Below are positions 28,384 through 37,695 of a DNA stretch of 64,000 nt, piece after piece. The notes under the pieces are model-generated. The model was not told where the DNA came from. It made no database searches and was given only the letters and a program-made list of their open reading frames with translations. Position 1 is the first letter of the stretch. Every line of letters begins with the position of its first letter. The position numbers were made by a program, and so were the translations under genes. The stretch covers positions 346,310 to 410,309 of the forward strand of contig NZ_MUHF01000003.1 in NCBI RefSeq assembly GCF_002217435.1, given 5' to 3'. This DNA is from Flavobacterium reichenbachii. GTDB taxonomy: Bacteria > Bacteroidota > Bacteroidia > Flavobacteriales > Flavobacteriaceae.

Positions 28384-29871
28384 TTATATCGAAAAGCTGG
28401 TTCCTTCTTTTCCGTCTTTTAACTGAATGCCTAAAGCGATCAACTGATCACGAATCTGGTCAGAAAGTGCAAAGTTTTTATCTGCTCTGGCCTGATTTCT
28501 CATTTGAATTAATAATTCAATTGTTCCGTTTAATTTTTCAGTTGTATCCGCAGTATTTTGAGAAATTTTATTGTTTACTCCTAAAACATCAAACAGAAAA
28601 GTAGAAAATGTAGTTGATAACAATTCGATATCTTCAGATGTCAATGTTTCAGCTCCGTCATTTACTACATTAATGTAGCGGGCTCCTTCAAATAATTGTG
28701 CAATTAAAATAGGAGTATTAAAATCGTCATTCATAGCATCATAACAATTTTGTCTCCATGCAGCAACATCTAATGAAGATGAATTACTTGCTTTTAAAGA
28801 TGAAGTCAATTTATATGATTCCATTAAGCGATGGTATCCTTTTTCGCTAGCAACCATTGCATCATTAGAAATATCTAAAACACTTCTATAATGTGCCTGA
28901 AGAAAACAGAAACGAACGATATTTGGTTCAAATGGTTTTTCAAAAAAAGTATTATCACCTTTAACTAATTCTAAAGGTAAAATATAATTTCCGGTTGATT
29001 TACTCATGCGTAATCCATTCATGGTAAGCATGTTGGTGTGTAACCAGTAATTTACCGGCGATTCTCCATTGCATGCTTTTCCTTGAGCAACTTCACATTC
29101 ATGGTGTGGGAATTTTAAATCCATTCCACCGCCGTGAATATCAAATTTTTCTCCCAGATATTTAGTGCTCATTGCTGTACATTCTAAATGCCAGCCCGGA
29201 AAACCTTCCCCCCAAGGAGAATTCCAACGCATAATATGTGCTGGCGAAGCACTTTTCCAGAGAGCAAAATCTTGTGGATTTTTCTTTTCATTTTGTCCAT
29301 CCAAATCTCTGGTATTGGCGAAAAGCTCATCGATATTTCGATTGCTTAATTCGCCATATTTCATTCCTCTTTTGTTATATTCAAATACGTCAAAATAAAC
29401 CGATCCTTTGCTTTCGTATGCAAAACCTGAATCAATTAATTTTTGAGTTAATTCTATTTGCTCTATAATATGACCCGTAGCCGTTGGTTCAATAGTTGGA
29501 GGAAGAAAATTAAAGGTATCCAGTACTTTATGAAAATCTACAGTGTATTTCTGTACAATTTCCATAGGTTCTAATTTTTCTAATCTGGATTGTTTTACAA
29601 AGCGATCATTGTCAATATCACCATCATCTGTTAAATGTCCCGCATCTGTGATGTTTCTCACATAACGTACTTTATAATCAAGGTGTAAAAGATACCTGAA
29701 AATTACGTCAAATGACATAAAAGTCCTAACGTTTCCAAGATGTACATTACTGTAAACTGTAGGTCCGCAAACATACATTCCAATATTTCCCTCATGAATA
29801 GGATTGAAATTTTCTTTTTCGCCCGAAAGCGTGTTATGTACTTTTAAAGATTGACTTTTATATAAAGGCAT
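28384..29871 (-). CDS. cysS: cysteinyl-tRNA synthetase
   Basis: 495 residues, class I synthetase. HIGH-type motif in [17 protein letters not shown] (about 35-51), zinc ligands in [10 protein letters not shown] and [13 protein letters not shown]-type motif [10 protein letters not shown], and the DALR-type helical C-terminus. Charges tRNA-Cys. A TTTAATCG-type repeat lies directly upstream of the ATG. Followed by yidD and lgt in one likely operon. Confidence 0.97.
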   Translation of the reverse strand: MPLYKSQSLKVHNTLSGEKENFNPIHEGNIGMYVCGPTVYSNVHLGNVRTFMSFDVIFRYLLHLDYKVRYVRNITDAGHLTDDGDIDNDRFVKQSRLEKLEPMEIVQKYTVDFHKVLDTFNFLPPTIEPTATGHIIEQIELTQKLIDSGFAYESKGSVYFDVFEYNKRGMKYGELSNRNIDELFANTRDLDGQNEKKNPQDFALWKSASPAHIMRWNSPWGEGFPGWHLECTAMSTKYLGEKFDIHGGGMDLKFPHHECEVAQGKACNGESPVNYWLHTNMLTMNGLRMSKSTGNYILPLELVKGDNTFFEKPFEPNIVRFCFLQAHYRSVLDISNDAMVASEKGYHRLMESYKLTSSLKASNSSSLDVAAWRQNCYDAMNDDFNTPILIAQLFEGARYINVVNDGAETLTSEDIELLSTTFSTFLFDVLGVNNKISQNTADTTEKLNGTIELLIQMRNQARADKNFALSDQIRDQLIALGIQLKDGKEGTSFSI

Positions 29872-29883
29872 ATTGTTTTTTGC

Positions 29884-29953
29884 TGTTTAATCGTTTGACC
29901 GCTTAACTGTTTAATTGTTTGATTTGTTTAAACTGTTTTATCGTTTTAATTAA
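29884..29953. repeat. TTTAATCGTTTGA-type repeat upstream of cysS
   Basis: Tandem degenerate units (GTTTAATCGTTTGA, CTGTTTAATTGTTTGA, TTTGTTTAAACTG, TTTTATCGTTTTAATTAAC) fill the gap between the four-helix-bundle gene and the cysS ATG. Related copies are at 22148, 30347 and 41002. Confidence 0.65.
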
Positions 29954-29961
29954 CTATTTTT

Positions 29962-30327
29962 TTATTCTTTTGAAAGGTAATACTTTTTTAAACTATTGAT
30001 CTGATTGCAAATTTTTTCGATTTTTTCACGAGATTCGATATATTCTATCTCAGTTACATAACTTAGATCTTTTGAAATAATTAAGTGGTTTAATGTTTCC
30101 ATTGCTGATGAATAAGATATCGTTAAAAAATGAGCTTTGTCTTTATTGGTACTTCTCGAAGTTCCTTCGGCAATATTTGTAGCAATCGAAGAAGAACTTC
30201 TTTTTATTTGAGAAGTTATTCCAAACAACTCATTTGATGGAAATTTACTAGTTAATTTGTAAATATCCAAAATAAACATTCTTGCATTTTGCCAGACCTC
30301 CAGCTTTTCAAATGAAAAAAGATACAT
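29962..30327 (-). CDS. four-helix-bundle protein (23S rRNA intervening-sequence / S23 family)
   Basis: 121 residues matching the family in order: FEKLEVWQNARMFILDIY at the start, ELFGITSQIKRSSSSIATNIAEG in the middle (the strongest signature), an AHFLTISYSSAMETLNHL helix and a C-terminal helix. Members form pentameric four-helix bundles and are scattered through Bacteroidota genomes; Avd of diversity-generating retroelements is a relative. No reverse transcriptase or variable repeat is nearby. The gene sits between folE and cysS with TTTAATCG-type repeats on both sides, as an insertion would. Function unknown. Confidence 0.88.
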   Translation of the reverse strand: MYLFSFEKLEVWQNARMFILDIYKLTSKFPSNELFGITSQIKRSSSSIATNIAEGTSRSTNKDKAHFLTISYSSAMETLNHLIISKDLSYVTEIEYIESREKIEKICNQINSLKKYYLSKE

Positions 30328-30346
30328 TGTTTTGTATTTAATTGTT

Positions 30347-30421
30347 GATTTGTTTAATCGTTTAATCGGAAAGAAATGCTTTTGATGAGCGATTAAACAA
30401 ATTAACGATTTACCGATTAAA
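30347..30421. repeat. TTTAATCG-type inverted repeat upstream of the four-helix-bundle gene
   Basis: ATTTGTTTAATCG (30348-30360) pairs perfectly with CGATTAAACAAAT (30390-30402), and further half-units (TTTAATCGG, ATTAACGATT, CGATTAAAC) extend to the folE stop. Same family as the copies near cysS, valS and gyrB. Confidence 0.7.
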
Positions 30422-31093
30422 CTAAAATTGAGTATCTAATTTAATATAATCTAAAAACTCTCTTTTTGTTTGAGGATCTTTGAATTTTCCGCCAAATTCA
30501 GAAGTTACGGTACTGCTCTCAATGTCTTTAATTCCTCTGGAGTTAACACAAAGGTGTTTTGCATCAATAACGCAGGCAACATCTTCTGTTCCTAAAGCTT
30601 TTTGCAATTCCTGAACAATCTGCATGGTTAAACGCTCCTGAACCTGAGGTCTTTTTGCATAATATTCTACAATTCGGTTCATTTTAGACAAACCAATCAC
30701 TCTTCCGCTCGAAATATAAGCTACATGTGCTCTTCCGATAATAGGAAGCAAGTGATGTTCGCAGGTAGAATAAACAGTAATGTTTTTCTCTACTAACATT
30801 TCGCCGTATTTGTAATTATTGTCAAAAGTGGAAGCTTTTGGCTGTTTTGAAGGATTAAGACCGCCAAAAATCTCCTTTACAAACATTTTTGCCACTCGGT
30901 TTGGAGTACCTTTTATACTATCGTCAGTTAAATCCATTCCAAGAGTCTGCAGAATGTTTTCAACATCTTTTTTAATTCTTTCTATTTTTTCATCATCACT
31001 TAAGTCAAAAGCATCCTGTCTTACAGGGTTTTGCGCGTTGCTGCTGAAATGATTATCTCCTATTTCGTCTAGAAATTCTTCGTTATTTATCAT
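30422..31093 (-). CDS. folE: GTP cyclohydrolase I
   Basis: 223 residues. Zinc and active-site block STCEHHLLPIIGRAHVAY (Cys111, His114) with Cys182 in HLCVNSRGIKD, substrate-binding VIGLSKMNRIVEYYAKRPQVQERL, and a variable acidic N-terminal extension of about 30 residues. It converts GTP to 7,8-dihydroneopterin triphosphate for tetrahydrofolate/tetrahydrobiopterin synthesis. First gene of the minus-strand run folE-4HB-cysS-yidD-lgt. Confidence 0.97.
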   Translation of the reverse strand: MINNEEFLDEIGDNHFSSNAQNPVRQDAFDLSDDEKIERIKKDVENILQTLGMDLTDDSIKGTPNRVAKMFVKEIFGGLNPSKQPKASTFDNNYKYGEMLVEKNITVYSTCEHHLLPIIGRAHVAYISSGRVIGLSKMNRIVEYYAKRPQVQERLTMQIVQELQKALGTEDVACVIDAKHLCVNSRGIKDIESSTVTSEFGGKFKDPQTKREFLDYIKLDTQF

Positions 31094-31235
31094 TAAAAAC
31101 TACTATTATAATGGGTATATCTTTTTAAGGCGGTAAAGATAATTAATAAAAAGCAAACCTTTTCTATCGTTTTTACTATTTAGTGGGTTACTTTTTTGTT
31201 ATAATAAAAATTAATAGAAAATGCATCTTCATTAA

Positions 31236-31277
31236 ACAAAAAAAAGACAATAACTTTAATGTGTTATTGTCTTTTAT
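31236..31277 (-). terminator. terminator of the aminotransferase gene (minus strand)
   Basis: AAAAGACAATAAC (31242-31254) pairs perfectly with GTTATTGTCTTTT (31263-31275); on the minus strand a run of eight or more T follows. Confidence 0.82.
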
Positions 31278-31299
31278 AATTTATAAATTCTTGTTTAAT

Positions 31300-32499
31300 C
31301 TATTTTTTAGCATTGTAAACCAATAACGCTTCTTTAAGAATGTTAACGGCACTAATCAGATCTTTTTTGTTTAAAACATAAGCAATTCGAACCTGATTTA
31401 GTCCCATGCCGGGAGTAGAATAAAAACCTTTTGCAGGAGCAATCATAACTGTTTCTCCGTTTAGGTTGTAACTTTCCAGAAGCCATTGTGCAAAATCGTC
31501 AGAATCTGCTATTGGAAGCTGTGCGATACAATAAAAAGCACCTTTTGGTTTGGTTACAATTACGCCTTCGATTTTATTTAATTCAGTGATCAGAGTATCG
31601 CGACGGCTTTTGTATTCTGAAATAACTTCATCAAAATAACTCTGCGGTGTGTCTATCGCAGCTTCGCATGCAATTTGTTCAATTGTCGGCGGACTTAATC
31701 TTGCCTGCGCAAATTTCATCACAGTTGCCAGAACCGCTTTATTTTTAGTAATCAGGCACCCAATTCTTGCGCCGCACATGCTGTAGCGCTTAGAAACAGA
31801 ATCTACCATAATTACGTTTTGCTGTACATTTTCTAAATTCATTACAGAAAAATGAACATCATCTCCGTCATACAAAAATTCACGGTAAACTTCATCGGCA
31901 ATTAAATACAAATCATGTTTTTTAATTAAGCCGGCTAATTGTTTAATTTCTGTTTCTGAATATAAATATCCGGTTGGATTTCCGGGATTGCAAATTAAAA
32001 TCGCTTTTGTTTTCTCAGTAATCAGTTTTTCAACCTCCTCAATACTTGGTAAAGCAAATCCGCTGTCTATTGTAGAAATTACAGGTATAACTGTTGCACT
32101 TGTAGAAGATGCAAACGCATGATAATTAGCATAAAAAGGCTCCGGAATAATAATTTCGTCTCCAGGATCTGTTATTGTGGCCAGTGCAAATAATAAAGCT
32201 TCAGAACCACCAGTAGTTACAATGATGTCTTCTGAGTTTACATTTACATTTTGGCGTTGGTAAAACTGAGCTAATTTTTTTCTATAACTTTCATATCCTG
32301 CAGATGGACTGTATTCTATTATACTTAAATCAATATTTTTTACCGCCTCGATGGCCACTTCGGGTGTCTTGATATCCGGTTGACCAATGTTTAGATGATA
32401 CACTTTATGTCCTTTCTGCTTAGCAATATCTGCATAAGGAGCAAGTTTACGTATCGGTGATTCGGGCATGTTTCTGCCTTTGTGTGAAATTGTTGGCAT
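31300..32499 (-). CDS. class I PLP-dependent aminotransferase (aspartate aminotransferase-like)
   Basis: 399 residues from the ATG at 32497-32499. The longer frame would add MQICTSIIKL from a non-conserved leader; MPTISHKGRNMPESPIRKLAPYADIAKQ reads as a normal family N-terminus. Substrate/PLP motifs: NIGQPDIKTP, TTGGSEAL, NPGNPTGYLYS, and VDSVSKRYSMCGARIG with the PLP lysine. Probably transfers amino groups between aspartate or another amino acid and 2-oxoglutarate; exact substrate open. Own terminator. Confidence 0.87.
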   Translation of the reverse strand: MPTISHKGRNMPESPIRKLAPYADIAKQKGHKVYHLNIGQPDIKTPEVAIEAVKNIDLSIIEYSPSAGYESYRKKLAQFYQRQNVNVNSEDIIVTTGGSEALLFALATITDPGDEIIIPEPFYANYHAFASSTSATVIPVISTIDSGFALPSIEEVEKLITEKTKAILICNPGNPTGYLYSETEIKQLAGLIKKHDLYLIADEVYREFLYDGDDVHFSVMNLENVQQNVIMVDSVSKRYSMCGARIGCLITKNKAVLATVMKFAQARLSPPTIEQIACEAAIDTPQSYFDEVISEYKSRRDTLITELNKIEGVIVTKPKGAFYCIAQLPIADSDDFAQWLLESYNLNGETVMIAPAKGFYSTPGMGLNQVRIAYVLNKKDLISAVNILKEALLVYNAKK

Positions 32500-32621
32500 G
32501 AGTTTGATTATTGAAGTGCAAATTTGCATTTTTTTTTCGAATTTAACGTAAACAATAAGAGTACTTACAGAAATCTAACAATTATAAATATATTTACTAA
32601 TTTTATAATAAAATATTGCCA

Positions 32622-33947
32622 ATGAAAAAATATATAGCATTGTTTCTTGTCTTATTCTTATGTTTTTCCTTAAAAGCGCAGGGAGATTTTGCAATTCAAA
32701 ATAAGAGTAAAAAGGTGACTATTCCCTTTAAAATGATTAATAATTTGATTTTTATTCCGATAAAAGTAAACGGAATTGAATTAAATTTTCTTCTGGATTC
32801 GGGGGTAGAAGAAACGATCTTGTTTAGTATGGAAGAACGAAAAGAGGTAAGTTTTAATAATGTTGTAAAAATAAAATTGAGAGGTTTAGGAAGCGAAGAA
32901 GAAGTTGAAGGCCTAAAATCGACCAGCAATATTTTGGAAACGCATGGTCTTAAATCAAACAATCATTTGGTTTACATTATTCTAGATCAGAATTTTAATT
33001 TATCTTCTCAAATCGGGATTCCTGTAAATGGAATTATTGGATATAAGTTTTTCAAGAATAATTTAGTCGAAATAAATTATCAGAAAAAGAAAGTAATTGT
33101 GCATTTTAATACTGAAGCAATTCGAAAAAAAATAACAAAAAAATTCCAGTCCATTCCCATAACAATTGAAAGATCAAAACCTTATATTAATACAACTGCA
33201 ATAGTTGATACTGTTAGTCTTCCTGCAAAACTTCTTATAGATATTGGAAACAGTGATGCATTTTGGATTTTTAAAAACGATAAAATAAAACTTCCAGACA
33301 AGAATTTTCCTGACTTTTTAGGAAAAGGCTTCAGCGGTGATATTGAAGGACATCGTGCCAAAATAGAAAAAATTTCGATAGAAAATTTTCATTTTAAAAA
33401 ACCGATCGTTTCTTTTCCCGATTCTGCCTCTGTTAGAAATGTAAAAATGGTGCCAGGCCGTATAGGATCTGTTGGTGGAGAAGTTTTAAAACGTTTTACC
33501 GTGATTTTAGATTATGCAGATGAAAAATTATATTTAAAGAAAAACAGTAAATTTTCTGATCCTTTTACTTATAATAAAAGTGGTATTACGGTACAGCATA
33601 ACGGACTGCAATGGGTGCAGGAAACAGTTCATTTAGAGACTGTTCAGGTTAAAAGCTCTATAGATGAAGTTGGTTATAGTCCGAGTAATAAAGACAATTT
33701 TAAGTATAAATTTATGCTGAAACCCATTTATGAAATTGTCAATATCAGGAAATTTTCTGCAGCAGAAAAATGCGGATTAAAAAAAGGTGATATTATTGTT
33801 AGCATCAACGGAATCAGGCCTTATAAGTATTCGTTAGAGCAAATCAATCATCTCTTAAAATCAGGAGATGACATTTGGATTAATATGGAAGTGGAAAGAA
33901 ACAGTGTCTTATTAAAGCTTAAATTTAAATTGACAGACGAGTTATAA
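32622..33947 (+). CDS. secreted retropepsin-like aspartyl protease with C-terminal PDZ domain
   Basis: 441 residues from the ATG at 32622 (a TTG six bases earlier is in frame). Signal peptide MKKYIALFLVLFLCFSLKA-Q. Two retropepsin-like halves carry the Asp motifs NFLLDSGVEE (about 55-64) and LLIDIGNSDAF (about 205-215), the second being DIG rather than the usual DTG/DSG. The last ~90 residues read as a PDZ domain (AEKCGLKKGDIIVSINGIRP). Widespread in Flavobacteria, natural substrates unknown. Likely periplasmic. Monocistronic. Confidence 0.8.
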   Translation: MKKYIALFLVLFLCFSLKAQGDFAIQNKSKKVTIPFKMINNLIFIPIKVNGIELNFLLDSGVEETILFSMEERKEVSFNNVVKIKLRGLGSEEEVEGLKSTSNILETHGLKSNNHLVYIILDQNFNLSSQIGIPVNGIIGYKFFKNNLVEINYQKKKVIVHFNTEAIRKKITKKFQSIPITIERSKPYINTTAIVDTVSLPAKLLIDIGNSDAFWIFKNDKIKLPDKNFPDFLGKGFSGDIEGHRAKIEKISIENFHFKKPIVSFPDSASVRNVKMVPGRIGSVGGEVLKRFTVILDYADEKLYLKKNSKFSDPFTYNKSGITVQHNGLQWVQETVHLETVQVKSSIDEVGYSPSNKDNFKYKFMLKPIYEIVNIRKFSAAEKCGLKKGDIIVSINGIRPYKYSLEQINHLLKSGDDIWINMEVERNSVLLKLKFKLTDEL

Positions 33948-34105
33948 GTTTTTCATTTATAGTTAATTATGGTTTTTGATCTAAATTTTACCAATTAGTA
34001 TGTTTTTTAGGCATTTAATTGATTTTCTATAAAAATTAATAAGAATTTGGTGTTTTTATATAGGATACGGCATAATTTTCTTATGTTTATGCTAAAATAC
34101 TAACT

Positions 34106-36733
34106 ATGGTCAAAAACTACTATAAATTCTTACATATTATCTTGTTTTTTGCTTTTTTCTCAATTTTGCCCTCTAAAATTTACGGACAATGTGCAGGACA
34201 AGATAATATTTTTACAGTTTGCGATATTCATGATACCAGTAGTCAAACTATAAACTTATTTGCTTTATTGGGAGGAACACCACAGCTCGGAGGTGTCTGG
34301 ACGGACGATGATAAATCAGGTGGTCTGAATTTGAATACTGGAAATTTAAATGCACAAGTAATTCGCAGGAGCGGCGTTTATCATTATACTTATACGGTTA
34401 CCAGCGGAGGCTGTACAGATAATTCTGCCACAATAGAAGTTACTGTTGGCGGTTATTCTGGAATAGGCTCAAGAGCTACTGTTTGTAGCTCGCAGTTGTA
34501 TTTTAATCTTTTTCAGGCTTTTAGCGGAGTCGATCCGCCGCCACAAATTAACGGACATTGGCATAACGATACAACAAATGAGAATTTACCCGATTCTTCT
34601 TTTTATATAAAAGGATTACAGGGCAATTATTATTTTACTTACACAATGGATGCCATTGGTTCTTGTCCGGCACAGTCGTCGCAAATTATAGTTTCTGTAA
34701 GCAGAGCGCCAGAAGCGGGAGAAGCGGGAGACTTGACTTTATGCGGTGATAATGATTTAACTCCATATACAAATTTCGATTTATTCAGCTTAATTTCAGG
34801 TCAGGATCCAGGAGGATTCTGGAGAGATGATTCGGGTACTGGCGAGATCGTTGGCATTGCAGATCATAATATAGATATACAAAAAATATACACAAGTTAC
34901 GGAGCACAAACCTATAATTTTACTTATGTTGTGCCATCTCCAAATCCTACTGTATGCCCGGTAGATGAGGAAACTGTTCAAATAATACTGCAAAAGAAAC
35001 TAGATTTTACTGGAGCAACTGTTGAAGTTACTTCTGATATATGTGAAACAGAAATTCCCACAGCAACCTATTTTCTAACTATAAATAAAAATACTGCGGT
35101 TATACCAGATGGTACCTATTTGGTATCTTACAATGTTTCTGGTCCAAGAGGCGGTACAAGAATAGATAGAGTCGCATTTGTAAATGGCGTTCTGAGATTT
35201 CAAATGAATTCGTCTTATTTTCAGCAGGTCGGCACCTTTAGGGTTACTATTTTGAATATTTACGGTTTAGGTATTCAGGCGTGTCAGAATATTATAGGCG
35301 ATTTGCATGATGATTTAATTATATCTCCAAATCCAGATTTGCAGGGCGCTCGTATTGATCCGGTAACTACTTGTCAGAATAAAGATGTATTGGTGACCAT
35401 TTCTAATGCATTAAAACTCGCTGACGGTGATTATGATATAGTGTACAATATTAGAGGAGCAAATTCTTCAACCGCCAGAGTTGCCAGAATTACATCTGTT
35501 GGAGGCGTTTCTAGTTTTGTTATTCCTGGAAATCTCCTTGCAGTAAGCGGTACCTCTGTAGTAACGATTACGGCAATTACCCATGTATCATCACAATGTG
35601 TAAGTTCTGCCCTTTTACAAGGCAATATTCTAATAAATCCGTTACCCAATACAACAGCTCTTAGAATACAAATTCCAGATGATTGTTTTGGAAAAACGTT
35701 TACTGCTTCGGTTACCGGATTAGGAAGTTTGACCGATGTTACATTATCGTATACGCTTTCGGGAAGTAATACATCGACTGTACAAACCATTGTTTTGCCT
35801 GTTACAAACGGAAATGCAAGTTTTACAATTCCGTCAAGTCTGCTTTTAAATACAGGCTCTACGACAATCAATGTTACCAACTTAAAAAATAATATTACCA
35901 CTTGCGATGTGAATGTCAGCGGGATTTCAGATCCATTTCTGTTAAACCCAATTCCAGCGGCGCCATTGGCTTCAAATCAGGTTTTTTGTAAAGCAGAAGA
36001 TAAGACTATTGCCAATTTAGAACCAATCGGGGCACAGTACAAATGGTATATTTCTGCTGTTGCAACGACTCCTCTTGCCGCTAATTATGTTTTAAAATCA
36101 GAAAATTATTTTATAAGAGAAACTTCTTCAGCTGGATGTACCTCAGAACCGGCAATGATTTTGGTAACGATTAATGATATTCCCGCTCCAATATTAAATT
36201 CGGATGGACCAAACTTCTGCGGATTAGATAATCCCACAATTTTGGATTTAGTTAATCGCACCAATTCTCGCTCTTCTGTAGTTTGGTATGATGCTGAAGT
36301 CAATGGAAATTTATTACCGCCATCAACACCTTTGATCGATAAGAGAACCTATTACGGATTTGATTTTTCGTCAAATACCGGATGTTTTTCTGATGAAAAT
36401 ACAGCAGTAACAGTTTCATTAACAGATTGTGATTCTCCCGATTATCCCTTCTTTATTCCCGACGGATTTTCTCCAAATGGAGACGGAGTAAATGATTCTT
36501 TTGTAATTCCGGATATCGACTTTTTATATCCAGATTATACGATCGAAATTTTTAATCGATATGGAAACGGAATGTATAAAGGTAAAAAAGACAAGCCGGC
36601 ATGGGATGGTATGAATTATGAAGCAAAAGGAGTGGGCAGCGGCATAGCGCCAAATGGAGTCTATTTTTATATTATCAATTTTAATAAAGACAATAAACCT
36701 CCAAAACAGGGACGTCTTTATTTAAACCGATAA
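34106..36733 (+). CDS. secreted T9SS cargo with type B sorting domain and repeated beta-sandwich domains
   Basis: 875 residues. Signal peptide ending KIYG-Q. Several Ig-like/adhesin-like modules: at least three tandem repeats of about 100 residues between residues ~330 and ~620, each ending near 'I..NP.P' (IISPNPDLQGARI, LINPLPNTTALRI, LLNPIPAAPLA). The last ~95 residues are a type B T9SS sorting domain (gliding motility-associated C-terminal domain), with FIPDGFSPNGDGVNDSF, YTIEIFNRYGNGMY and NGVYFYIINFN. It should be secreted by the type IX system and held at the cell surface, possibly as an adhesin. A PorP/SprF gene follows, the usual partner of type B cargo. Confidence 0.9.
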   Translation: MVKNYYKFLHIILFFAFFSILPSKIYGQCAGQDNIFTVCDIHDTSSQTINLFALLGGTPQLGGVWTDDDKSGGLNLNTGNLNAQVIRRSGVYHYTYTVTSGGCTDNSATIEVTVGGYSGIGSRATVCSSQLYFNLFQAFSGVDPPPQINGHWHNDTTNENLPDSSFYIKGLQGNYYFTYTMDAIGSCPAQSSQIIVSVSRAPEAGEAGDLTLCGDNDLTPYTNFDLFSLISGQDPGGFWRDDSGTGEIVGIADHNIDIQKIYTSYGAQTYNFTYVVPSPNPTVCPVDEETVQIILQKKLDFTGATVEVTSDICETEIPTATYFLTINKNTAVIPDGTYLVSYNVSGPRGGTRIDRVAFVNGVLRFQMNSSYFQQVGTFRVTILNIYGLGIQACQNIIGDLHDDLIISPNPDLQGARIDPVTTCQNKDVLVTISNALKLADGDYDIVYNIRGANSSTARVARITSVGGVSSFVIPGNLLAVSGTSVVTITAITHVSSQCVSSALLQGNILINPLPNTTALRIQIPDDCFGKTFTASVTGLGSLTDVTLSYTLSGSNTSTVQTIVLPVTNGNASFTIPSSLLLNTGSTTINVTNLKNNITTCDVNVSGISDPFLLNPIPAAPLASNQVFCKAEDKTIANLEPIGAQYKWYISAVATTPLAANYVLKSENYFIRETSSAGCTSEPAMILVTINDIPAPILNSDGPNFCGLDNPTILDLVNRTNSRSSVVWYDAEVNGNLLPPSTPLIDKRTYYGFDFSSNTGCFSDENTAVTVSLTDCDSPDYPFFIPDGFSPNGDGVNDSFVIPDIDFLYPDYTIEIFNRYGNGMYKGKKDKPAWDGMNYEAKGVGSGIAPNGVYFYIINFNKDNKPPKQGRLYLNR

Positions 36734-36764
36734 TTTATCTATGCTCATTAAATATATTTTTCAG

Positions 36765-37694
36765 ATGAAAAAAATAATCATTTTTATAACTTTTCTTTTT
36801 TATATACTTCCTTCCCGTGGACAGCAAGATCCTGAATACACACATTATATGTATAATATGAGTATTGTAAATCCAGCTTACGCCACCGGAACTCCCGCCA
36901 TGATGAATTTTGGAGGAATGTACAGAACGCAATGGGTTGGAGCAGTAGGAGCTCCAAAAACATTTTCATTTTTTGGGCACAGCGCTTTAAGCGAAACAGT
37001 CGAAGTAGGTTTGTCGCTCCAGTCAGATGACATCGGTGATGGCGCTAAAAAAGAAAATAACTTTTACGCAGATTTTGCTTATGTGCTGAATCTTGGAGGA
37101 AAAAACAAACTTTCGCTCGGATTAAAAGCCGGATTTTCGTCCATGCAGACTAATTTTAACGGATTTCAGTTTACAGATCCTGAAACCGATTTTGCATTCT
37201 CTAAAAATATTAATGTTACTAAACCCAATATTGGGATTGGTGCATACTATTTTAGAGATAATCTTTATGTCGGAATATCAGCTCCAAATTTATTAAAGTC
37301 AAGATACATCGAAGAAAAAGAAGGTATAAATGCTTTTGGGTCCGATAATATTCACACTTTTTTGACAGCAGGATATGTATTTCAGGTTAATGATATGTGG
37401 AAAATTAAACCTGCCGTAATGTCAAAATTTGTAAAAGGCGCTCCAATTTCTCTTGATGTTTCTGCCAATGTTTTATACAATGATAAAATTGAATTTGGTG
37501 CTGCATACAGAGTAAGTGATGCCGTAAGTGCTTTAGTCAATATCAATGTTACACATTCGCTTAGAGTGGGTTATGCTTACGATTACACCCTTTCAAATTT
37601 AGGTCAGTTTAATTCGGGAACGCACGAAATCATGTTGTTGTTTGATTTGGATTTATTAGGAAAAGGATATGATAAATCACCACGATTCTTTTAA
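36765..37694 (+). CDS. PorP/SprF family type IX secretion outer-membrane protein
   Basis: 309 residues from the ATG at 36765; the frame opens earlier at 36741, but a signal peptide begins at MKKIIIFITFLFYILPSRG-Q. YTHYMYNMSIVNPAYATG is the diagnostic start of the PorP/SprF family, and the rest is a beta barrel (KNKLSLGLKAGF, RVGYAYDYTLSNLG). Such proteins help attach specific T9SS type B cargo at the cell surface; here the cargo is probably the gene immediately upstream (32-base gap). The next gene starts one base after its stop. Confidence 0.93.
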   Translation: MKKIIIFITFLFYILPSRGQQDPEYTHYMYNMSIVNPAYATGTPAMMNFGGMYRTQWVGAVGAPKTFSFFGHSALSETVEVGLSLQSDDIGDGAKKENNFYADFAYVLNLGGKNKLSLGLKAGFSSMQTNFNGFQFTDPETDFAFSKNINVTKPNIGIGAYYFRDNLYVGISAPNLLKSRYIEEKEGINAFGSDNIHTFLTAGYVFQVNDMWKIKPAVMSKFVKGAPISLDVSANVLYNDKIEFGAAYRVSDAVSALVNINVTHSLRVGYAYDYTLSNLGQFNSGTHEIMLLFDLDLLGKGYDKSPRFF

Positions 37695-37695
37695 A

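Noticed and set aside
29962..30327. Four-helix-bundle gene as the Avd protein of a diversity-generating retroelement
   Set aside because: No reverse transcriptase, template repeat or variable repeat was found nearby.
35431..35901. 156-codon minus-strand frame inside the T9SS cargo gene
   Set aside because: Antisense shadow of Val/Thr-rich beta repeats; no recognisable domain, strong coding signal on the other strand.
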